The position numbers and the translations under genes are program-made. Below are positions 54,649-64,000 of a stretch of 64,000 bases of DNA, piece by piece; the stretch's first letter is position 1, and every line of letters starts with the position of its first letter. Location of the stretch: the NCBI RefSeq assembly GCF_000413855.1, contig NZ_ATGG01000009.1:62001-126000 (forward strand), read 5' to 3'. This stretch comes from Acinetobacter gyllenbergii CIP 110306 = MTCC 11365. Its GTDB lineage: Bacteria > Pseudomonadota > Gammaproteobacteria > Pseudomonadales > Moraxellaceae. Below the pieces are notes generated by a model, which had not been told where the DNA came from, did not search any database, and saw only the letters and a list, made by a program, of their open reading frames with translations.

Positions 54649-55407
54649 ATGAGCTTGATACTACGCCAACAGAAAACCCTCGAATTAGTGAGAGAGCGTG
54701 GCTATATTAGTATTGAAGAGCTTGCTCAGCATTTTGATGTCACGCCGCAAACCATCCGTCGTGATATTAATCAACTGGCCGATGAAGGCTTACTTCGTCG
54801 TTATCATGGTGGTGCAGCGCATGATTCAAGTGTGGAAAACACGGAATATACGATGCGTGTTGGCCATATGTTGGAACAAAAAAGAACAATTGCAGCCGCA
54901 GTGGCTGCAGCTGTTCCCGATTATGCCTCTTTATTTATCAATATTGGTACTACTACGGAAGCCATTGCTCACGCATTGCTGAATCATACGGGTTTGCGGA
55001 TTATTACCAATAACCTCAATGTCGCTAAAATCCTCAGTACCAAAGAAGATTTTGAGGTATTGATTGCCAGTGGGCGTGTCCGTCCGGATGGTGGGGTGAT
55101 TGGTCAGGCGACGGCAGACTTCTTTAAGCAGTTTAAAGCGGATTATGCTTTAGTCGGCATTAGCGGCATTGAAGAAGATGGCACCCTGCTGGATTTTGAT
55201 TTCCAAGAAGTGTGTGTCTCTCAGGAAATTGTTTCCAGTGCCCGACAAGTATTTCTTGCTGCGGATAGCAGTAAGTTTGGTCGTAATGCCATGATTCGTT
55301 TGGGCTCACTCAAGCAAGTCGATTGTATTTTTACCGACCAACAACCAAATGATGAATTTATGAAAACCATTCGCGATTTAGATGTTGGCTTGATTGTTGC
55401 CCAATAA
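54649..55407 (+). CDS. glpR: Glycerol-3-phosphate regulon repressor GlpR (DeoR family)
   Basis: 252 residues from the ATG at 54649 (AGGATGG at good spacing; ATG 54643 is too close). The HTH has [20 protein letters not shown] then [17 protein letters not shown]. The sensor domain includes [16 protein letters not shown] and the DeoR-type GVSG-like [19 protein letters not shown]. It represses glp genes until glycerol-3-phosphate binds. Candidate operators lie before glpK and glpD. Confidence 0.93.
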   Translation: MSLILRQQKTLELVRERGYISIEELAQHFDVTPQTIRRDINQLADEGLLRRYHGGAAHDSSVENTEYTMRVGHMLEQKRTIAAAVAAAVPDYASLFINIGTTTEAIAHALLNHTGLRIITNNLNVAKILSTKEDFEVLIASGRVRPDGGVIGQATADFFKQFKADYALVGISGIEEDGTLLDFDFQEVCVSQEIVSSARQVFLAADSSKFGRNAMIRLGSLKQVDCIFTDQQPNDEFMKTIRDLDVGLIVAQ

Positions 55408-55627
55408 ATCTTCATTTTCGAAAAATTGTTACTTTTCTTGAGTCAGAACTATTTGGCTCAAGTCTTTTCAAATAAGAACTAAGCGCTAAGCATCAGCCGC
55501 CTTCATATTGAAAGATTCTCTTTGTTTTAATGCTGCTATTTTCAGTTTTGACCATTTATCTAAAAATGCCTAGAAATTGGCATTTTTTTGACGTTTTTTT
55601 ATTGTTTGTTTTCATTTTACATGTTTA

Positions 55628-55647
55628 AATGTTCGTTATTGAACAAT
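55628..55647. promoter_or_regulatory. GlpR-like operator before glpD
   Basis: AAATGTTCGTTATTGAACAA, 21 bases before the glpD start; shares TTCG-N4-YGAACA with the site before glpK. Confidence 0.7.
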
Positions 55648-55668
55648 AATGAAAATTTGCGGTGACTT

Positions 55669-57189
55669 ATGCAAACTTCTCCTCAGTCAAATGACAAAAT
55701 ATACGACCTTGCTGTGATCGGTGGTGGTATCAATGGTGTTGGTATCGCAGCAGATGCTTCGGGTCGTGGCTTATCTGTATTCCTATGTGAAAAAGATGAC
55801 TTGGCCAGCCATACATCTTCTGCAAGCAGTAAATTGATTCATGGTGGTTTACGCTACCTTGAACATAAAGAGTTTCGCTTGGTACGTGAAGCCTTGGCTG
55901 AACGCGAAGTATTGTTGGCAAAAGCACCCCACATTATCCGTCCAATGCGTTTTATCATGCCGCATCGTCCACATTTGCGTCCAGCATGGTTGATTCGTAC
56001 TGGATTGTTCTTTTACGATCACTTGGGCAAGCGTGAAAAACTATTGGGTTCGAACAACGTTTATTTTAAAGAAGACAGTCCATTAAATACTGCAATTACT
56101 CGTGGTTTTGAATATTCAGATTGTGCGGTAGATGACTCTCGCTTAGTTGTGCTAAATGCTATGCATGCCCGCGAAAAAGGCGCTGATATTGTGACACGTA
56201 CTCGTTGCCTATCAGCACAGCGTGAAGGTCAATACTGGATTGTTGATTTGGAAAATGAAAAAGGTCAATTCCAGATCAAAGCCAAGGCTTTAGTGAATGC
56301 GGCTGGCCCTTGGGTGGCACAATTCATTAAGCAAGATTTACAGCTTAAATCACCGTATGGCATTCGTTTGATTCAAGGTAGTCATATCATTGTGCCGAAG
56401 CTGTATGAAGGTGATAAAGCCTTTATCATGCAGAATGATGACCGTCGTATTGTGTTCGCAATTCCGTATTTAGACCAATACACCATGATTGGTACCACGG
56501 ATCGTGAGTATCAAGGTGATCCTGCGCAAGTCAAAATTACCCAAGAAGAAATTGATTACTTAATTGAAGTAAGTAATGCACACTTTAAGAGCCAATTGAC
56601 ACAAGCTGATATTATTTCGACTTTTGCTGGTGTACGCCCATTATGTGATGATGAGTCGGACAATCCATCTGCAATTACCCGTGATTATACTTTGGCTTTA
56701 TCGCAAGAATCAGAAGATCAAGCCCCATTACTGTCTGTGTTTGGCGGTAAGTTAACCACGTATCGTAAGTTGGCTGAGTCTGCCATGCAGCAACTCAAAG
56801 CTTTCTTCCCTGAGATGAAGGGCAGTTGGACCGCAACAGAAGCTTTGCCTGGTGGCGAAAATATGGCATCTGTTGAGCAGTTGGCAAATGAAATCCGTGC
56901 ACAAGTGACGGATACGTCTGAAGCGTTAGCAAAACGTTGGGCATCTGCTTATGGTTCACGTATTTGGAATATTTTAGGTGAGGCAACGTCGGTTGAGCAG
57001 TTAGGTCAGCATTTTGGTCAAGGTTTGTATGCCAAAGAAGTGGACTATTTATGCCGCTTTGAGTGGGTAACGACCAGTCAAGATATTTTGTGGAGACGTT
57101 CTAAATTGGGTCTCAACTTTGCACCAACTGAAATTGAAAGCTTAGATGCCTATTTAGCAAATAAGCCAAATACCACGGTTGCTGCTTAA
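55669..57189 (+). CDS. glpD: Aerobic glycerol-3-phosphate dehydrogenase
   Basis: 506 residues. FAD motif YDLAVIGGGINGVGIAADAS; HTSSASSKLIHGGLRYLEHK is the GlpD signature; VNAAGPWVAQF and FGGKLTTYRKLAE close the FAD domain. It is membrane-associated and passes electrons to ubiquinone while making dihydroxyacetone phosphate. A terminator follows that also serves the convergent receptor gene. Confidence 0.96.
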   Translation: MQTSPQSNDKIYDLAVIGGGINGVGIAADASGRGLSVFLCEKDDLASHTSSASSKLIHGGLRYLEHKEFRLVREALAEREVLLAKAPHIIRPMRFIMPHRPHLRPAWLIRTGLFFYDHLGKREKLLGSNNVYFKEDSPLNTAITRGFEYSDCAVDDSRLVVLNAMHAREKGADIVTRTRCLSAQREGQYWIVDLENEKGQFQIKAKALVNAAGPWVAQFIKQDLQLKSPYGIRLIQGSHIIVPKLYEGDKAFIMQNDDRRIVFAIPYLDQYTMIGTTDREYQGDPAQVKITQEEIDYLIEVSNAHFKSQLTQADIISTFAGVRPLCDDESDNPSAITRDYTLALSQESEDQAPLLSVFGGKLTTYRKLAESAMQQLKAFFPEMKGSWTATEALPGGENMASVEQLANEIRAQVTDTSEALAKRWASAYGSRIWNILGEATSVEQLGQHFGQGLYAKEVDYLCRFEWVTTSQDILWRRSKLGLNFAPTEIESLDAYLANKPNTTVAA

Positions 57190-57200
57190 AAGTTTTCAAT

Positions 57201-57232
57201 AAAAAAGCCCCTTTGAATAAGGGGCTTTTTTA
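57201..57232. terminator. Bidirectional terminator between glpD and the TonB receptor
   Basis: AAAAAAGCCCCTTTGAATAAGGGGCTTTTTT, T-runs on both strands. Confidence 0.9.
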
Positions 57233-57242
57233 TTGAGCTTAA

Positions 57243-59423
57243 TTAGTACTTGAAGCGGAATGCTACAGTGTAATTGGCGGGTGCGCCATAGAAGGCTTGT
57301 CCATCAGTAAAGCTGTTTAAATATGTTTTATTCGTAACATTATTGGCATTGGCTTGAATAGAAAGATTTGGACTAATGTCATAGCTTGCCATCAAATTGA
57401 GCAGTGCATAATCACTTTGTTTAAGATAAGTACTATAGCTTGGGTCAAAACGGGTGATTTTACTTTGCCATTTCACACCTGCACCGACTTTTAATTTTGG
57501 TAGCTGAGCAGGGGAGTAGGTCGTTAATAGATTAAAGCTTTGTGTTGGGTTGTAAGTTCGTGCAGCTCCGCCATTCTTCAGATCTTGCAGGCTAAACTGG
57601 GTATAGCCGAGAGAAACATTGACTTGATCTGTTAATTGTCCGGCTAAACCAACTTCTACACCTTGTGAGCGCAAATCACTAATTTCAACTTTACGATTGA
57701 TCGAAGGATTATCGGTTGAGCGAAGCGGATAGTTATTTTCCTCGGTTCTAAATACAGCCAGTGTCCCAGTAAGCTTGTTGTCTAGCCAAGAACTCTTAAA
57801 GCCGACTTCATAGCTTTTACCTTCAATTGGATCCGCAACTTTGCCCGTTGCTTTGTCAACGGCGGTTTGTGGGCGGAAAATCGAGGTATAACTCATATAA
57901 CCGGTATATTCAGGAGTGAAGTTATAAGTAATACCTGCATAAGGTGAAACTTTATTTTCATCGTAAACCATAGGTGCATCGTAACTTATGCCTTCGCTCT
58001 TGGCTTGGACGTAATTTGCACCGAGGGTTAATTTTAAATCCTCATTGAAGTGTAGGCGTGTCGCTGCATAAATTGATTGATTGCGTTGTGTATAGTCAGC
58101 TGTTTTTGTAAATGCGCCCCAAGACACATTACTCGGTGTCCAACTTGCCCAGTCTGTTGTACATTGAGCTTCGTAAGTATTTGGGTTTGTACCACGTACA
58201 CATGTGCCAATATTACTGTCTTGAATATCGCCTACAATTTGAGCATCATTTTGTTTGCTCTGAGTAAAGCTATAGCCAATAATGGCTTCGTGTTGTTGAC
58301 CAAATAATTCAAATTTTCCGTTTAGATTAAGATCAACACTGTGTTGTTTGTTTTTTTCATGAAAGCCCTTGGCGGTAAGATCGACATCTGCGCCGTTTGC
58401 CATCGGATAACCATAATAGTAGAGCAGTCGGCTGTCGCGATTTTTTTCATTATAGTTATAGTTTAGGTTGGCTGACCAAGACTCGGAAAGTTTCTGTTTG
58501 AGTTCAAAGAAAGCATTTCGAGATGTGTTGTCCCAATAGGCCCAATCTGGATTAGGGTTGTAAGAGCGATCATAACTGATTTGTTTACCATTTGAATCCA
58601 TTAATGGTAAAGCACCCCAGTTATTGGCATTGGGCTTATTTTTTTCTTGGCTAGCTCCTACTGTGAATAAGGTGGAGTCACTTAGATCGGCTTCTAAAAC
58701 TCCTGCAATGCCATTTTTCTCAGAAGAATAGCGGTCTAAGTGAGAATCACCAGTTTGTTGGAAACCAGATATACGACCACGTACAGCACCATTTGATGAC
58801 AGGCTACCTGAGGCATCTGCCTCATAACGTTGCGTATCCCATGAGCCATAGCTCAGCCCAGCATTGGCTTGGAATGCTTTGGTGGGGCGTTTACGGATAT
58901 AGTTGATGGTTGCGCTTGGATCACCAAAAGCATTGGTGAGTGCATCCGCACCTTTAATCACTTCAATGCGATCATAAAAATAGCTGTCTGGATTGGTGTC
59001 GTTATAATTCCATTCGCCTGAAGGAAATCCAATCCCATCAACCAAAATGTTGGAAATTTCAAAACCACGTGCCATATAAACAGAGCGTTCGGTTTCAAGG
59101 GAATTAACCGTTACGCCTGGGGTATTGTTGAGCACATCTCTAGAACTGGTTAAGCCAAAATCTTCGATTTGTTGGCGTGTTACTACATTAATTGTTTGTG
59201 GGATTTCTTTGGCTTCAATATCGAGTTTGGTGGCGCTTGCACTATTTTTAATAGCATATGCTTTGGTTTTTTCACTGGCATCGTTGTCTTGTGATGCTTG
59301 AACTTTGATGGTTGGAAGTTGTTGTGATCCTTCCTCAAGTGCATGACTGTATGAACTGATGCTGACGAATGTGGAGATGGCTAAAAAAAGAGGGGTACGT
59401 TTAAATAGCGGGGAGAAGCTCAT
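57243..59423 (-). CDS. TonB-dependent siderophore receptor
   Basis: 726 residues from the ATG at 59423 (an ATG at 59435 is possible). A signal peptide ends near SSYSHA. The plug domain (about 50-170) shows IPQTINVVTRQQIEDFG, and VNSLETERSVYMARGFEISN IL type text of the FpvA/FhuE-type ferric siderophore receptors. The barrel ends in the outer-membrane signature YTVAFRFKY. The siderophore is unknown; the relation to coprogen or pyoverdine-type receptors is a guess. A Fur-like site lies upstream. Confidence 0.92.
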   Translation of the reverse strand: MSFSPLFKRTPLFLAISTFVSISSYSHALEEGSQQLPTIKVQASQDNDASEKTKAYAIKNSASATKLDIEAKEIPQTINVVTRQQIEDFGLTSSRDVLNNTPGVTVNSLETERSVYMARGFEISNILVDGIGFPSGEWNYNDTNPDSYFYDRIEVIKGADALTNAFGDPSATINYIRKRPTKAFQANAGLSYGSWDTQRYEADASGSLSSNGAVRGRISGFQQTGDSHLDRYSSEKNGIAGVLEADLSDSTLFTVGASQEKNKPNANNWGALPLMDSNGKQISYDRSYNPNPDWAYWDNTSRNAFFELKQKLSESWSANLNYNYNEKNRDSRLLYYYGYPMANGADVDLTAKGFHEKNKQHSVDLNLNGKFELFGQQHEAIIGYSFTQSKQNDAQIVGDIQDSNIGTCVRGTNPNTYEAQCTTDWASWTPSNVSWGAFTKTADYTQRNQSIYAATRLHFNEDLKLTLGANYVQAKSEGISYDAPMVYDENKVSPYAGITYNFTPEYTGYMSYTSIFRPQTAVDKATGKVADPIEGKSYEVGFKSSWLDNKLTGTLAVFRTEENNYPLRSTDNPSINRKVEISDLRSQGVEVGLAGQLTDQVNVSLGYTQFSLQDLKNGGAARTYNPTQSFNLLTTYSPAQLPKLKVGAGVKWQSKITRFDPSYSTYLKQSDYALLNLMASYDISPNLSIQANANNVTNKTYLNSFTDGQAFYGAPANYTVAFRFKY

Positions 59424-59442
59424 ATCTACAACCATGTAAATG

Positions 59443-59472
59443 AGAAATATTATTGTTATAATTATTGTTAAT
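59443..59472 (-). promoter_or_regulatory. Fur-box-like region before the receptor gene
   Basis: On the minus strand CATTAACAATAATTATAACA then ATAATATTTC, rich in overlapping NAT(A/T)AT hexamers as in Fur sites. Match is loose. Confidence 0.4.
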
Positions 59473-59565
59473 GTTTGTTGGTTTTGCAATTTATTTCGTC
59501 TGAAGCTCGATAGAATTACTGACTCCGAGTTTGAGGCTTAATAGGAATTTTCGAAAAGAGAGTAA

Positions 59566-59588
59566 GAAAAAGGCCGCAGAAGCGACCT
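59566..59588 (-). terminator. Terminator of the gene at 59598-60305
   Basis: Minus strand AGGTCGCTTCTGCGGCCTTTTT; G-C rich stem with T-run. Confidence 0.75.
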
Positions 59589-59597
59589 ATGAGCAAG

Positions 59598-60305
59598 TTA
59601 TGTCCAATCAAAGGTAAATAGGACGCGTCGAGTTTCGGGTTGATAAAACATCAAGATATTGTCGGCACCATGATTGCAATATTCCCAACCCGATGCGGAG
59701 GCAATAAAATAGTAACGCCGTTCGTGTTGATCAAAGATCTGTACAAAACAATTGTCATCTTGTTCAATATTTTGCAGTTTAAGCTGTTCCTCAATTGGGT
59801 AGCACCAGTTGCCATACTCAGCATCACCACCCAGTTGATTGAGTAAAATGGTGGGTTCTTTATTTTGATAATTGACATCAGATGTACTAATCACTCTTTT
59901 CTGTTCTAAGAAGCGTTGTTTGACCTGTCGAAAATCTTCATGCATTTCTTGGCTATGAGTCAAAACTTCAGCGTATAAAGGGTGATTTTTATTTTCTAAA
60001 ATAAAATAGTGTTGATCAGCCAGCCAATGATATTGAGACTGCTCATCCAACTGTAAAATAAACCAATTTTCATGCGCAAATTGATTATAGAACTCAGCAG
60101 TTTCTGAGCCGATGTAGCACTCATAAGGCTCAATCGGATTGACTAAATGGATCCAGCCTTGCCATTCGGGATTGACCTGAGCAAGGTCAATCGAAATGAG
60201 GGGGAGTAAATGCTTTGCCAGAAAATTGTCTTTGGCTGTAAAAACAGTGCCTGGGTCTGGGAGTAATTTTAAAAAATCTTGTGCGGTTGTAAGGTCTTGT
60301 TGCAT
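59598..60305 (-). CDS. Uncharacterised 235-residue protein
   Basis: Not recognised. It is soluble, with many aromatics. FLKLLPDPGTVFTAKDNFLA at the start and LNQLGGDAEYGNWCYPIEEQ in the middle recall DUF1963/YwqG-like proteins, where a G-G-x-P/A... loop precedes a paired beta domain, but the likeness is slight. It lies between pckG and the receptor gene, with its own terminator. Confidence 0.6.
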   Translation of the reverse strand: MQQDLTTAQDFLKLLPDPGTVFTAKDNFLAKHLLPLISIDLAQVNPEWQGWIHLVNPIEPYECYIGSETAEFYNQFAHENWFILQLDEQSQYHWLADQHYFILENKNHPLYAEVLTHSQEMHEDFRQVKQRFLEQKRVISTSDVNYQNKEPTILLNQLGGDAEYGNWCYPIEEQLKLQNIEQDDNCFVQIFDQHERRYYFIASASGWEYCNHGADNILMFYQPETRRVLFTFDWT

Positions 60306-60459
60306 AACTTTTTCCTGCTTAAATGGATAAGATACGGATCTCTTTATATTTTTTAATGGACTTTTGCTGGCATCTTAAAGTCTTCATTTGTTCATCTTCG
60401 CTGGATGAAAATCACTTTTGAGGCTGTTAGTTTATTATAGTTTTGCAATTTAAGATGAT

Positions 60460-60485
60460 AAAAAAGGCCGCCGTAGCGACCTTTT
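60460..60485 (-). terminator. Terminator of pckG
   Basis: Minus strand AAAGGTCGCTACGGCGGCCTTTTTTA. A second hairpin, TCCCTCTTTATTAAAGAGGGA, lies at 60500-60520 just after the stop. Confidence 0.8.
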
Positions 60486-60529
60486 AATCTCCCTGAATCC
60501 CTCTTTAATAAAGAGGGAAACTAAGGTGC

Positions 60530-62359
60530 TTAAGCAGATTTAACAGCTGCTAATAATTCATTTTGACGATCTTTAAGTGCTTGAGGTAAGCGAGCGCCAA
60601 GTTTAGTGAATAACTCAGTGTGGCTTTCAAGTTCTTTGATCCATTGATCTTTATCTTGCGCTGTTACGGTATTGAATTGCTCTTTAGAGAAATCGATACC
60701 AGTCCAGTTCAACTGTTCGTAAGTTGGAACCAAACCGATTGGTGTTTCAGTCGCATCAGCACGGCCTTCACAACGATCAATGATCCATTCAAGAACACGC
60801 ATGTTTTGACCGAAACCAGGCCATACGAAGTTGCCTTCAGCATCACGACGGAACCAGTTTACGTTGAAGATTTTTGGTAATTTATTACCAGCAGCTTCAG
60901 CTTTTTCGCCTACTTTTTTACCCATGTCTAACCAGTGACCGAAGTAATCAGCCATGTTATAACCCGCAAATGGAAGCATTGCGAATGGGTCACGACGAAC
61001 GATACCTTGTTGGCCAACAGCCGCCGCAGTGGTTTCAGAGCCCATGGTTGCAGCTTTATAAACGCCATCAACCCAGTCAAATGCTTCAGAAACTAAAGGC
61101 ACTGTATCTGCACGACGACCACCGAAGATGAATGCAGAGATTGGTACGCCTGCTGGATTTTCCCAGTCAGCGTCAATTGAAGGGCATTGACCCGCAGAAA
61201 CGGTAAAGCGTGAGTTTGGATGCGCTGCTTTTTCGCCTTCAACGTATGGTTGACCTTTCCAAGTGATCAGGTCTGCTGGAACTTCTTTAGTCAGACCTTC
61301 CCACCATACTTCGCCATCTTTAGTCACTGCAACGTTGGTGTAAATCACATCTTTATGCATGGTTGCGATACAGTTCGGGTTAGTCTTGGTATTTGTACCA
61401 GGCGCAACACCGAAGAAACCAGCTTCAGGATTGATTGCATATAAGCGACCATCTTCACCTGGTTTAATCCAAGCAATATCGTCACCTACGGTTTCGATCT
61501 TCCAGCCTTCGTAGCCTGCTGGTGGAATCAACATTGCAAAGTTGGTTTTACCACAAGCAGAAGGGAATGCTGCTGCGATGTAGTGTTTTTCACCTTGCGG
61601 ATTGGTCACGCCTAAAATAAGCATGTGTTCAGCTAACCAGCCTTGCTCACGACCCATTGCAGAAGCAATACGTAATGCTAAGCATTTTTTGCCTAGAAGT
61701 GCATTACCGCCGTAGCCAGAACCGTAAGACCAGATTTCACGTGTTTCTGGGTAATGAACGATGTATTTTTCATTGTTACATGGCCAAGCAACATCTTTCT
61801 CGCCATCTTTAAGTGGCGCAGCAACGGTATGTACGCATGGGATAAACTCGCCATCTGTACCTAACACGTCATAAACTGCTTTGCCCATACGTGCCATTTT
61901 TGTCATGCTGACAGCAACGTAAGGAGAATCTGTTAACTCAATACCGATGTGAGCAATGTGGCTTCCTAAAGGACCCATCGAGAAGGGAACCACATACATG
62001 GTACGGCCTTCCATTGCACCGTCAAATAATCCATTTAATTTTGCGCGCATCTCAGCAGGAGCAACCCAGTTATTGGTTGCGCCAGCATCTTCTTGATTTT
62101 GAGAGCAGATATAAGTGCGATCTTCAACACGAGCAACGTCAGAAGGGTCAGAATTTGCAAGATAAGAACCAGGATGTTTTTCTTGGTTGAGCTTTTGCAT
62201 GGTGCCGTTAGCGATCATCAAGTCCATTAGACGTTGATATTCCTCTTCGCTTCCGTCACACCATTCGATTTTTGCTGGTTTGGTTAATTTTGCAATTTCT
62301 TCCACCCATGCAATAAGCTTAGGGTGACGAACGAATTCTGGTGCGTTCACTTGGGTCAT
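60530..62359 (-). CDS. pckG: Phosphoenolpyruvate carboxykinase (GTP)
   Basis: 609 residues. [33 protein letters not shown] (P-loop with the reactive Cys of the GTP class), [20 protein letters not shown] and [15 protein letters not shown] are GTP-PEPCK hallmarks. It converts oxaloacetate to phosphoenolpyruvate in gluconeogenesis, which fits a non-sugar-using Acinetobacter. Intergenic space of 398 bases lies upstream. Confidence 0.96.
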   Translation of the reverse strand: MTQVNAPEFVRHPKLIAWVEEIAKLTKPAKIEWCDGSEEEYQRLMDLMIANGTMQKLNQEKHPGSYLANSDPSDVARVEDRTYICSQNQEDAGATNNWVAPAEMRAKLNGLFDGAMEGRTMYVVPFSMGPLGSHIAHIGIELTDSPYVAVSMTKMARMGKAVYDVLGTDGEFIPCVHTVAAPLKDGEKDVAWPCNNEKYIVHYPETREIWSYGSGYGGNALLGKKCLALRIASAMGREQGWLAEHMLILGVTNPQGEKHYIAAAFPSACGKTNFAMLIPPAGYEGWKIETVGDDIAWIKPGEDGRLYAINPEAGFFGVAPGTNTKTNPNCIATMHKDVIYTNVAVTKDGEVWWEGLTKEVPADLITWKGQPYVEGEKAAHPNSRFTVSAGQCPSIDADWENPAGVPISAFIFGGRRADTVPLVSEAFDWVDGVYKAATMGSETTAAAVGQQGIVRRDPFAMLPFAGYNMADYFGHWLDMGKKVGEKAEAAGNKLPKIFNVNWFRRDAEGNFVWPGFGQNMRVLEWIIDRCEGRADATETPIGLVPTYEQLNWTGIDFSKEQFNTVTAQDKDQWIKELESHTELFTKLGARLPQALKDRQNELLAAVKSA

Positions 62360-62757
62360 GGTGATGCCTTTTTAAAGTGTGTACAACGTACAAATTCTAT
62401 CTACTGGATGGCAGTAAGACAGATGAAGTAAAAAAAGTGGCTGTATTAAAGCATAAAATCATAAAAAATATAAGACTAAAGAATAGGTGGTACTGTTAAT
62501 GCAAAAATGTATATTTAATTTTATATAGTTGTTTTTTATCAGTTTTTATATTTTATATTTTACTATTTTGTTTATTTATATATGTTATTTTTGTTATAAA
62601 TCACCAATAAAAACAATAACTTGATTTTATTTTTATTTTTATGAGAATTGTTATTGATTATATGAATGAAGCTCATTCAAAATTTACATAAACAAGCTTT
62701 TATTTGTTGATTTTGTAAACAAAAATATGATTATTCTCGCCCTAGAGGTTGATGTTC
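62360..62757. other. Divergent intergenic region between pckG and the lipid kinase gene
   Basis: About 400 very AT-rich bases. At 62642-62662 GAGAATTGTTATTGATTAT resembles a Fur box loosely. No RNA gene or supported open frame. Confidence 0.4.
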
Positions 62758-63696
62758 ATGAGCCAAAATTTAAAGCCTTTATCGATTATTTATAACCAAA
62801 AATCAGGATTCCATGCTGCACAGCAGGATGAAGAATATGAACGCCTCATGACTTTGTGGACGCAATATGGATTTGAGATACAGGTGTTTGAGCTTAACCC
62901 ACAGATCAACTTTGAAGAAATGATGGCAACGGTTTTAGTTCGACATCAGCAAGCGGATTTACGTGGCGTCGTCGTTGCGGCAGGAGGAGACGGTACACTG
63001 AATGCCGTAGCAAAAAAGTTAATGCATACGGATATCCCTATGGGAATTATGCCATTGGGGACATTTAACTATGTGGCTCGGGCATTGAATATTCCAATTG
63101 ATGTTGCTCAGGCTGCAGCAGTAATTGCGACTGGGGCGATACAAGAAGTCCATGTTGCAGCAATCAATGACCAGATCTATCTGAATAATGCGAGCTTAGG
63201 GCTCTATCCCTTATTTATAAAAAAGCGGGAACGCTATAATCAACGTTTTGGGCGATTCCCTTTGAATGCATATACATCCGGCTTAGATGTATTGCTGCGT
63301 GAATATAAATCTTTAAAACTTGCGGTAACCATTGATGAGCAGCAATATCCCGTTGCGACACCTTTGGCTTTTTTTGGTAATAACCAACTACAACTGAGTG
63401 ATATGAAATTAAGGATTGCAGAGTGTGCTGCACATGGCAAGTTAGCAGGGGTTGTTGTTGCTAAGAGTGACCGTCTCAGTTTAATGAAAATGTTATGGAA
63501 ATTGGTTCAGGGCAAAATCGATCAAGCTTCTGATGTGTATTCATTTTGTGCCGAACATATACAGGTGAACTGTAAAAAGCCAAAATTAACGGTGGCAATA
63601 GATGGAGAGCTTATGGAGATGGACACGCCATTAAAATTTTCAGTTAAAAAATCAGCTTTAAAAGTGATGGTTCCGAATGCTGTTACATCTGTCTGA
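62758..63696 (+). CDS. Diacylglycerol/lipid kinase family protein (YegS/BmrU-like)
   Basis: 312 residues from the ATG at 62758 (AGAGG nine bases upstream; TTG 62749 and ATG 62752 are too close). VVVAAGGDGTLNAVAKKLMH is the DAGK nucleotide loop; MPLGTFNYVARAL follows, and IDGELMEMDTPLKF ends the C-terminal domain. It likely phosphorylates a lipid at the membrane. It overlaps the phosphoesterase gene by 20 bp, so the two form an operon. Confidence 0.9.
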   Translation: MSQNLKPLSIIYNQKSGFHAAQQDEEYERLMTLWTQYGFEIQVFELNPQINFEEMMATVLVRHQQADLRGVVVAAGGDGTLNAVAKKLMHTDIPMGIMPLGTFNYVARALNIPIDVAQAAAVIATGAIQEVHVAAINDQIYLNNASLGLYPLFIKKRERYNQRFGRFPLNAYTSGLDVLLREYKSLKLAVTIDEQQYPVATPLAFFGNNQLQLSDMKLRIAECAAHGKLAGVVVAKSDRLSLMKMLWKLVQGKIDQASDVYSFCAEHIQVNCKKPKLTVAIDGELMEMDTPLKFSVKKSALKVMVPNAVTSV

Positions 63697-64000
63697 TCTG
63701 CATTTCGGTACTGAACGTGAAGGCTGCATTCAAGCGATAAAGCAATTTTGCCAGCAACATCGCCCAGAAGCCATCGTGGTGAGTGGAGATTTGACACAAC
63801 GTGCGCGTTTTAAGCAGTTTTATGCATGTCGGCAATTTCTAGACTCTCTCAATCTTCCTTATATTGTTGTCCCTGGTAATCATGATATTCCGCTGTATCA
63901 TGTCTGGAATCGTTTTTTCTCTCCCTTTGTGCGTTATCAGGCATTTTTTGGCCGCTTAGAAACAACTTTAGAAACTGAACATTTTTATATAGTGGGAATG
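63677..64000 (+). CDS. Metallophosphoesterase, partial (runs off right edge)
   Basis: 108 codons in the window: MLLHLSDLHFGTEREGCIQA ... EAIVVSGDLTQRARFKQF ... YIVVPGNHDIPLYHVW. The motifs DLHFG, GDLTQR and GNHD are those of calcineurin-like phosphoesterases (ICC/CpdA group). The start lies inside the lipid kinase gene. The substrate and C-terminus are unseen. Confidence 0.9.
   Translation, partial: MLLHLSDLHFGTEREGCIQAIKQFCQQHRPEAIVVSGDLTQRARFKQFYACRQFLDSLNLPYIVVPGNHDIPLYHVWNRFFSPFVRYQAFFGRLETTLETEHFYIVGM

Overview
The window looks like chromosome of an Acinetobacter-type gammaproteobacterium. The base composition is AT-rich. The conserved backbone includes glpK-glpR-glpD without glpF, GTP-type pckG, pgaBCD, folD beside tRNA-Cys/tRNA-Leu, YaeQ, an FKBP, a CobW GTPase and a PhoD phosphatase. 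Names rest on motifs and family memory, not on searches.

The left part (1-12.6 kb) is an accessory, defence-like region. On the minus strand it opens with a ubiquitin-like conjugation operon: metallo-beta-lactamase (MBL) fold protein, E2-E1 fusion, and a JAB peptidase cut by the window edge. It is followed by a dead P4-type integrase. Next comes an exonuclease VII pair (xseA, xseB) with a UvrD-like helicase that carries an inserted nuclease domain. Then follow a DUF2513 gene, a type I restriction hsdR remnant, an ImmA/IrrE metalloprotease with a DUF4411 PIN-like partner, and a broken IS5-family element that truncates a methyltransferase gene.

From 12.6 to 27.8 kb the theme is sulfur, thiol and redox stress. 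There is a rhodanese, peroxiredoxin and (frameshifted) persulfide dioxygenase cluster, a cyanide-insensitive-type cytochrome bd oxidase with a tiny third subunit, a two-component system divergent from a dsbD/TlpA-like/dsbG operon, and a LysR-linked GMC oxidoreductase, rhodanese and double GST cluster. A second dead integrase lies at 28.0-28.4 kb.

From 28.8 to 42.3 kb are exporters (LysE, MFS, with a decayed second LysE copy), regulators, lipoproteins, a thioesterase, a CobW GTPase and pgaBCD. No pgaA is present next to pgaB.

From 42.4 to 50.1 kb a 7.6 kb segment lies between two near-identical tRNA-Leu(TAA) genes. It holds phoD and a compact module: a WYL regulator, a glycine-zipper membrane protein, an HNH-like membrane protein and a CxxCxxCC protein, plus small accessory genes. 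Three copies of the palindrome TGACA-N5-TGTCA occur in its intergenic regions. This module and the MBL/E2-E1/JAB operon are the best candidates for little-described systems.

From 50.3 to 64 kb is ordinary backbone: folD, a methyltransferase, a GNAT protein, the glp genes with GlpR-like operators, a TonB siderophore receptor, pckG, a lipid kinase and the start of a metallophosphoesterase gene.
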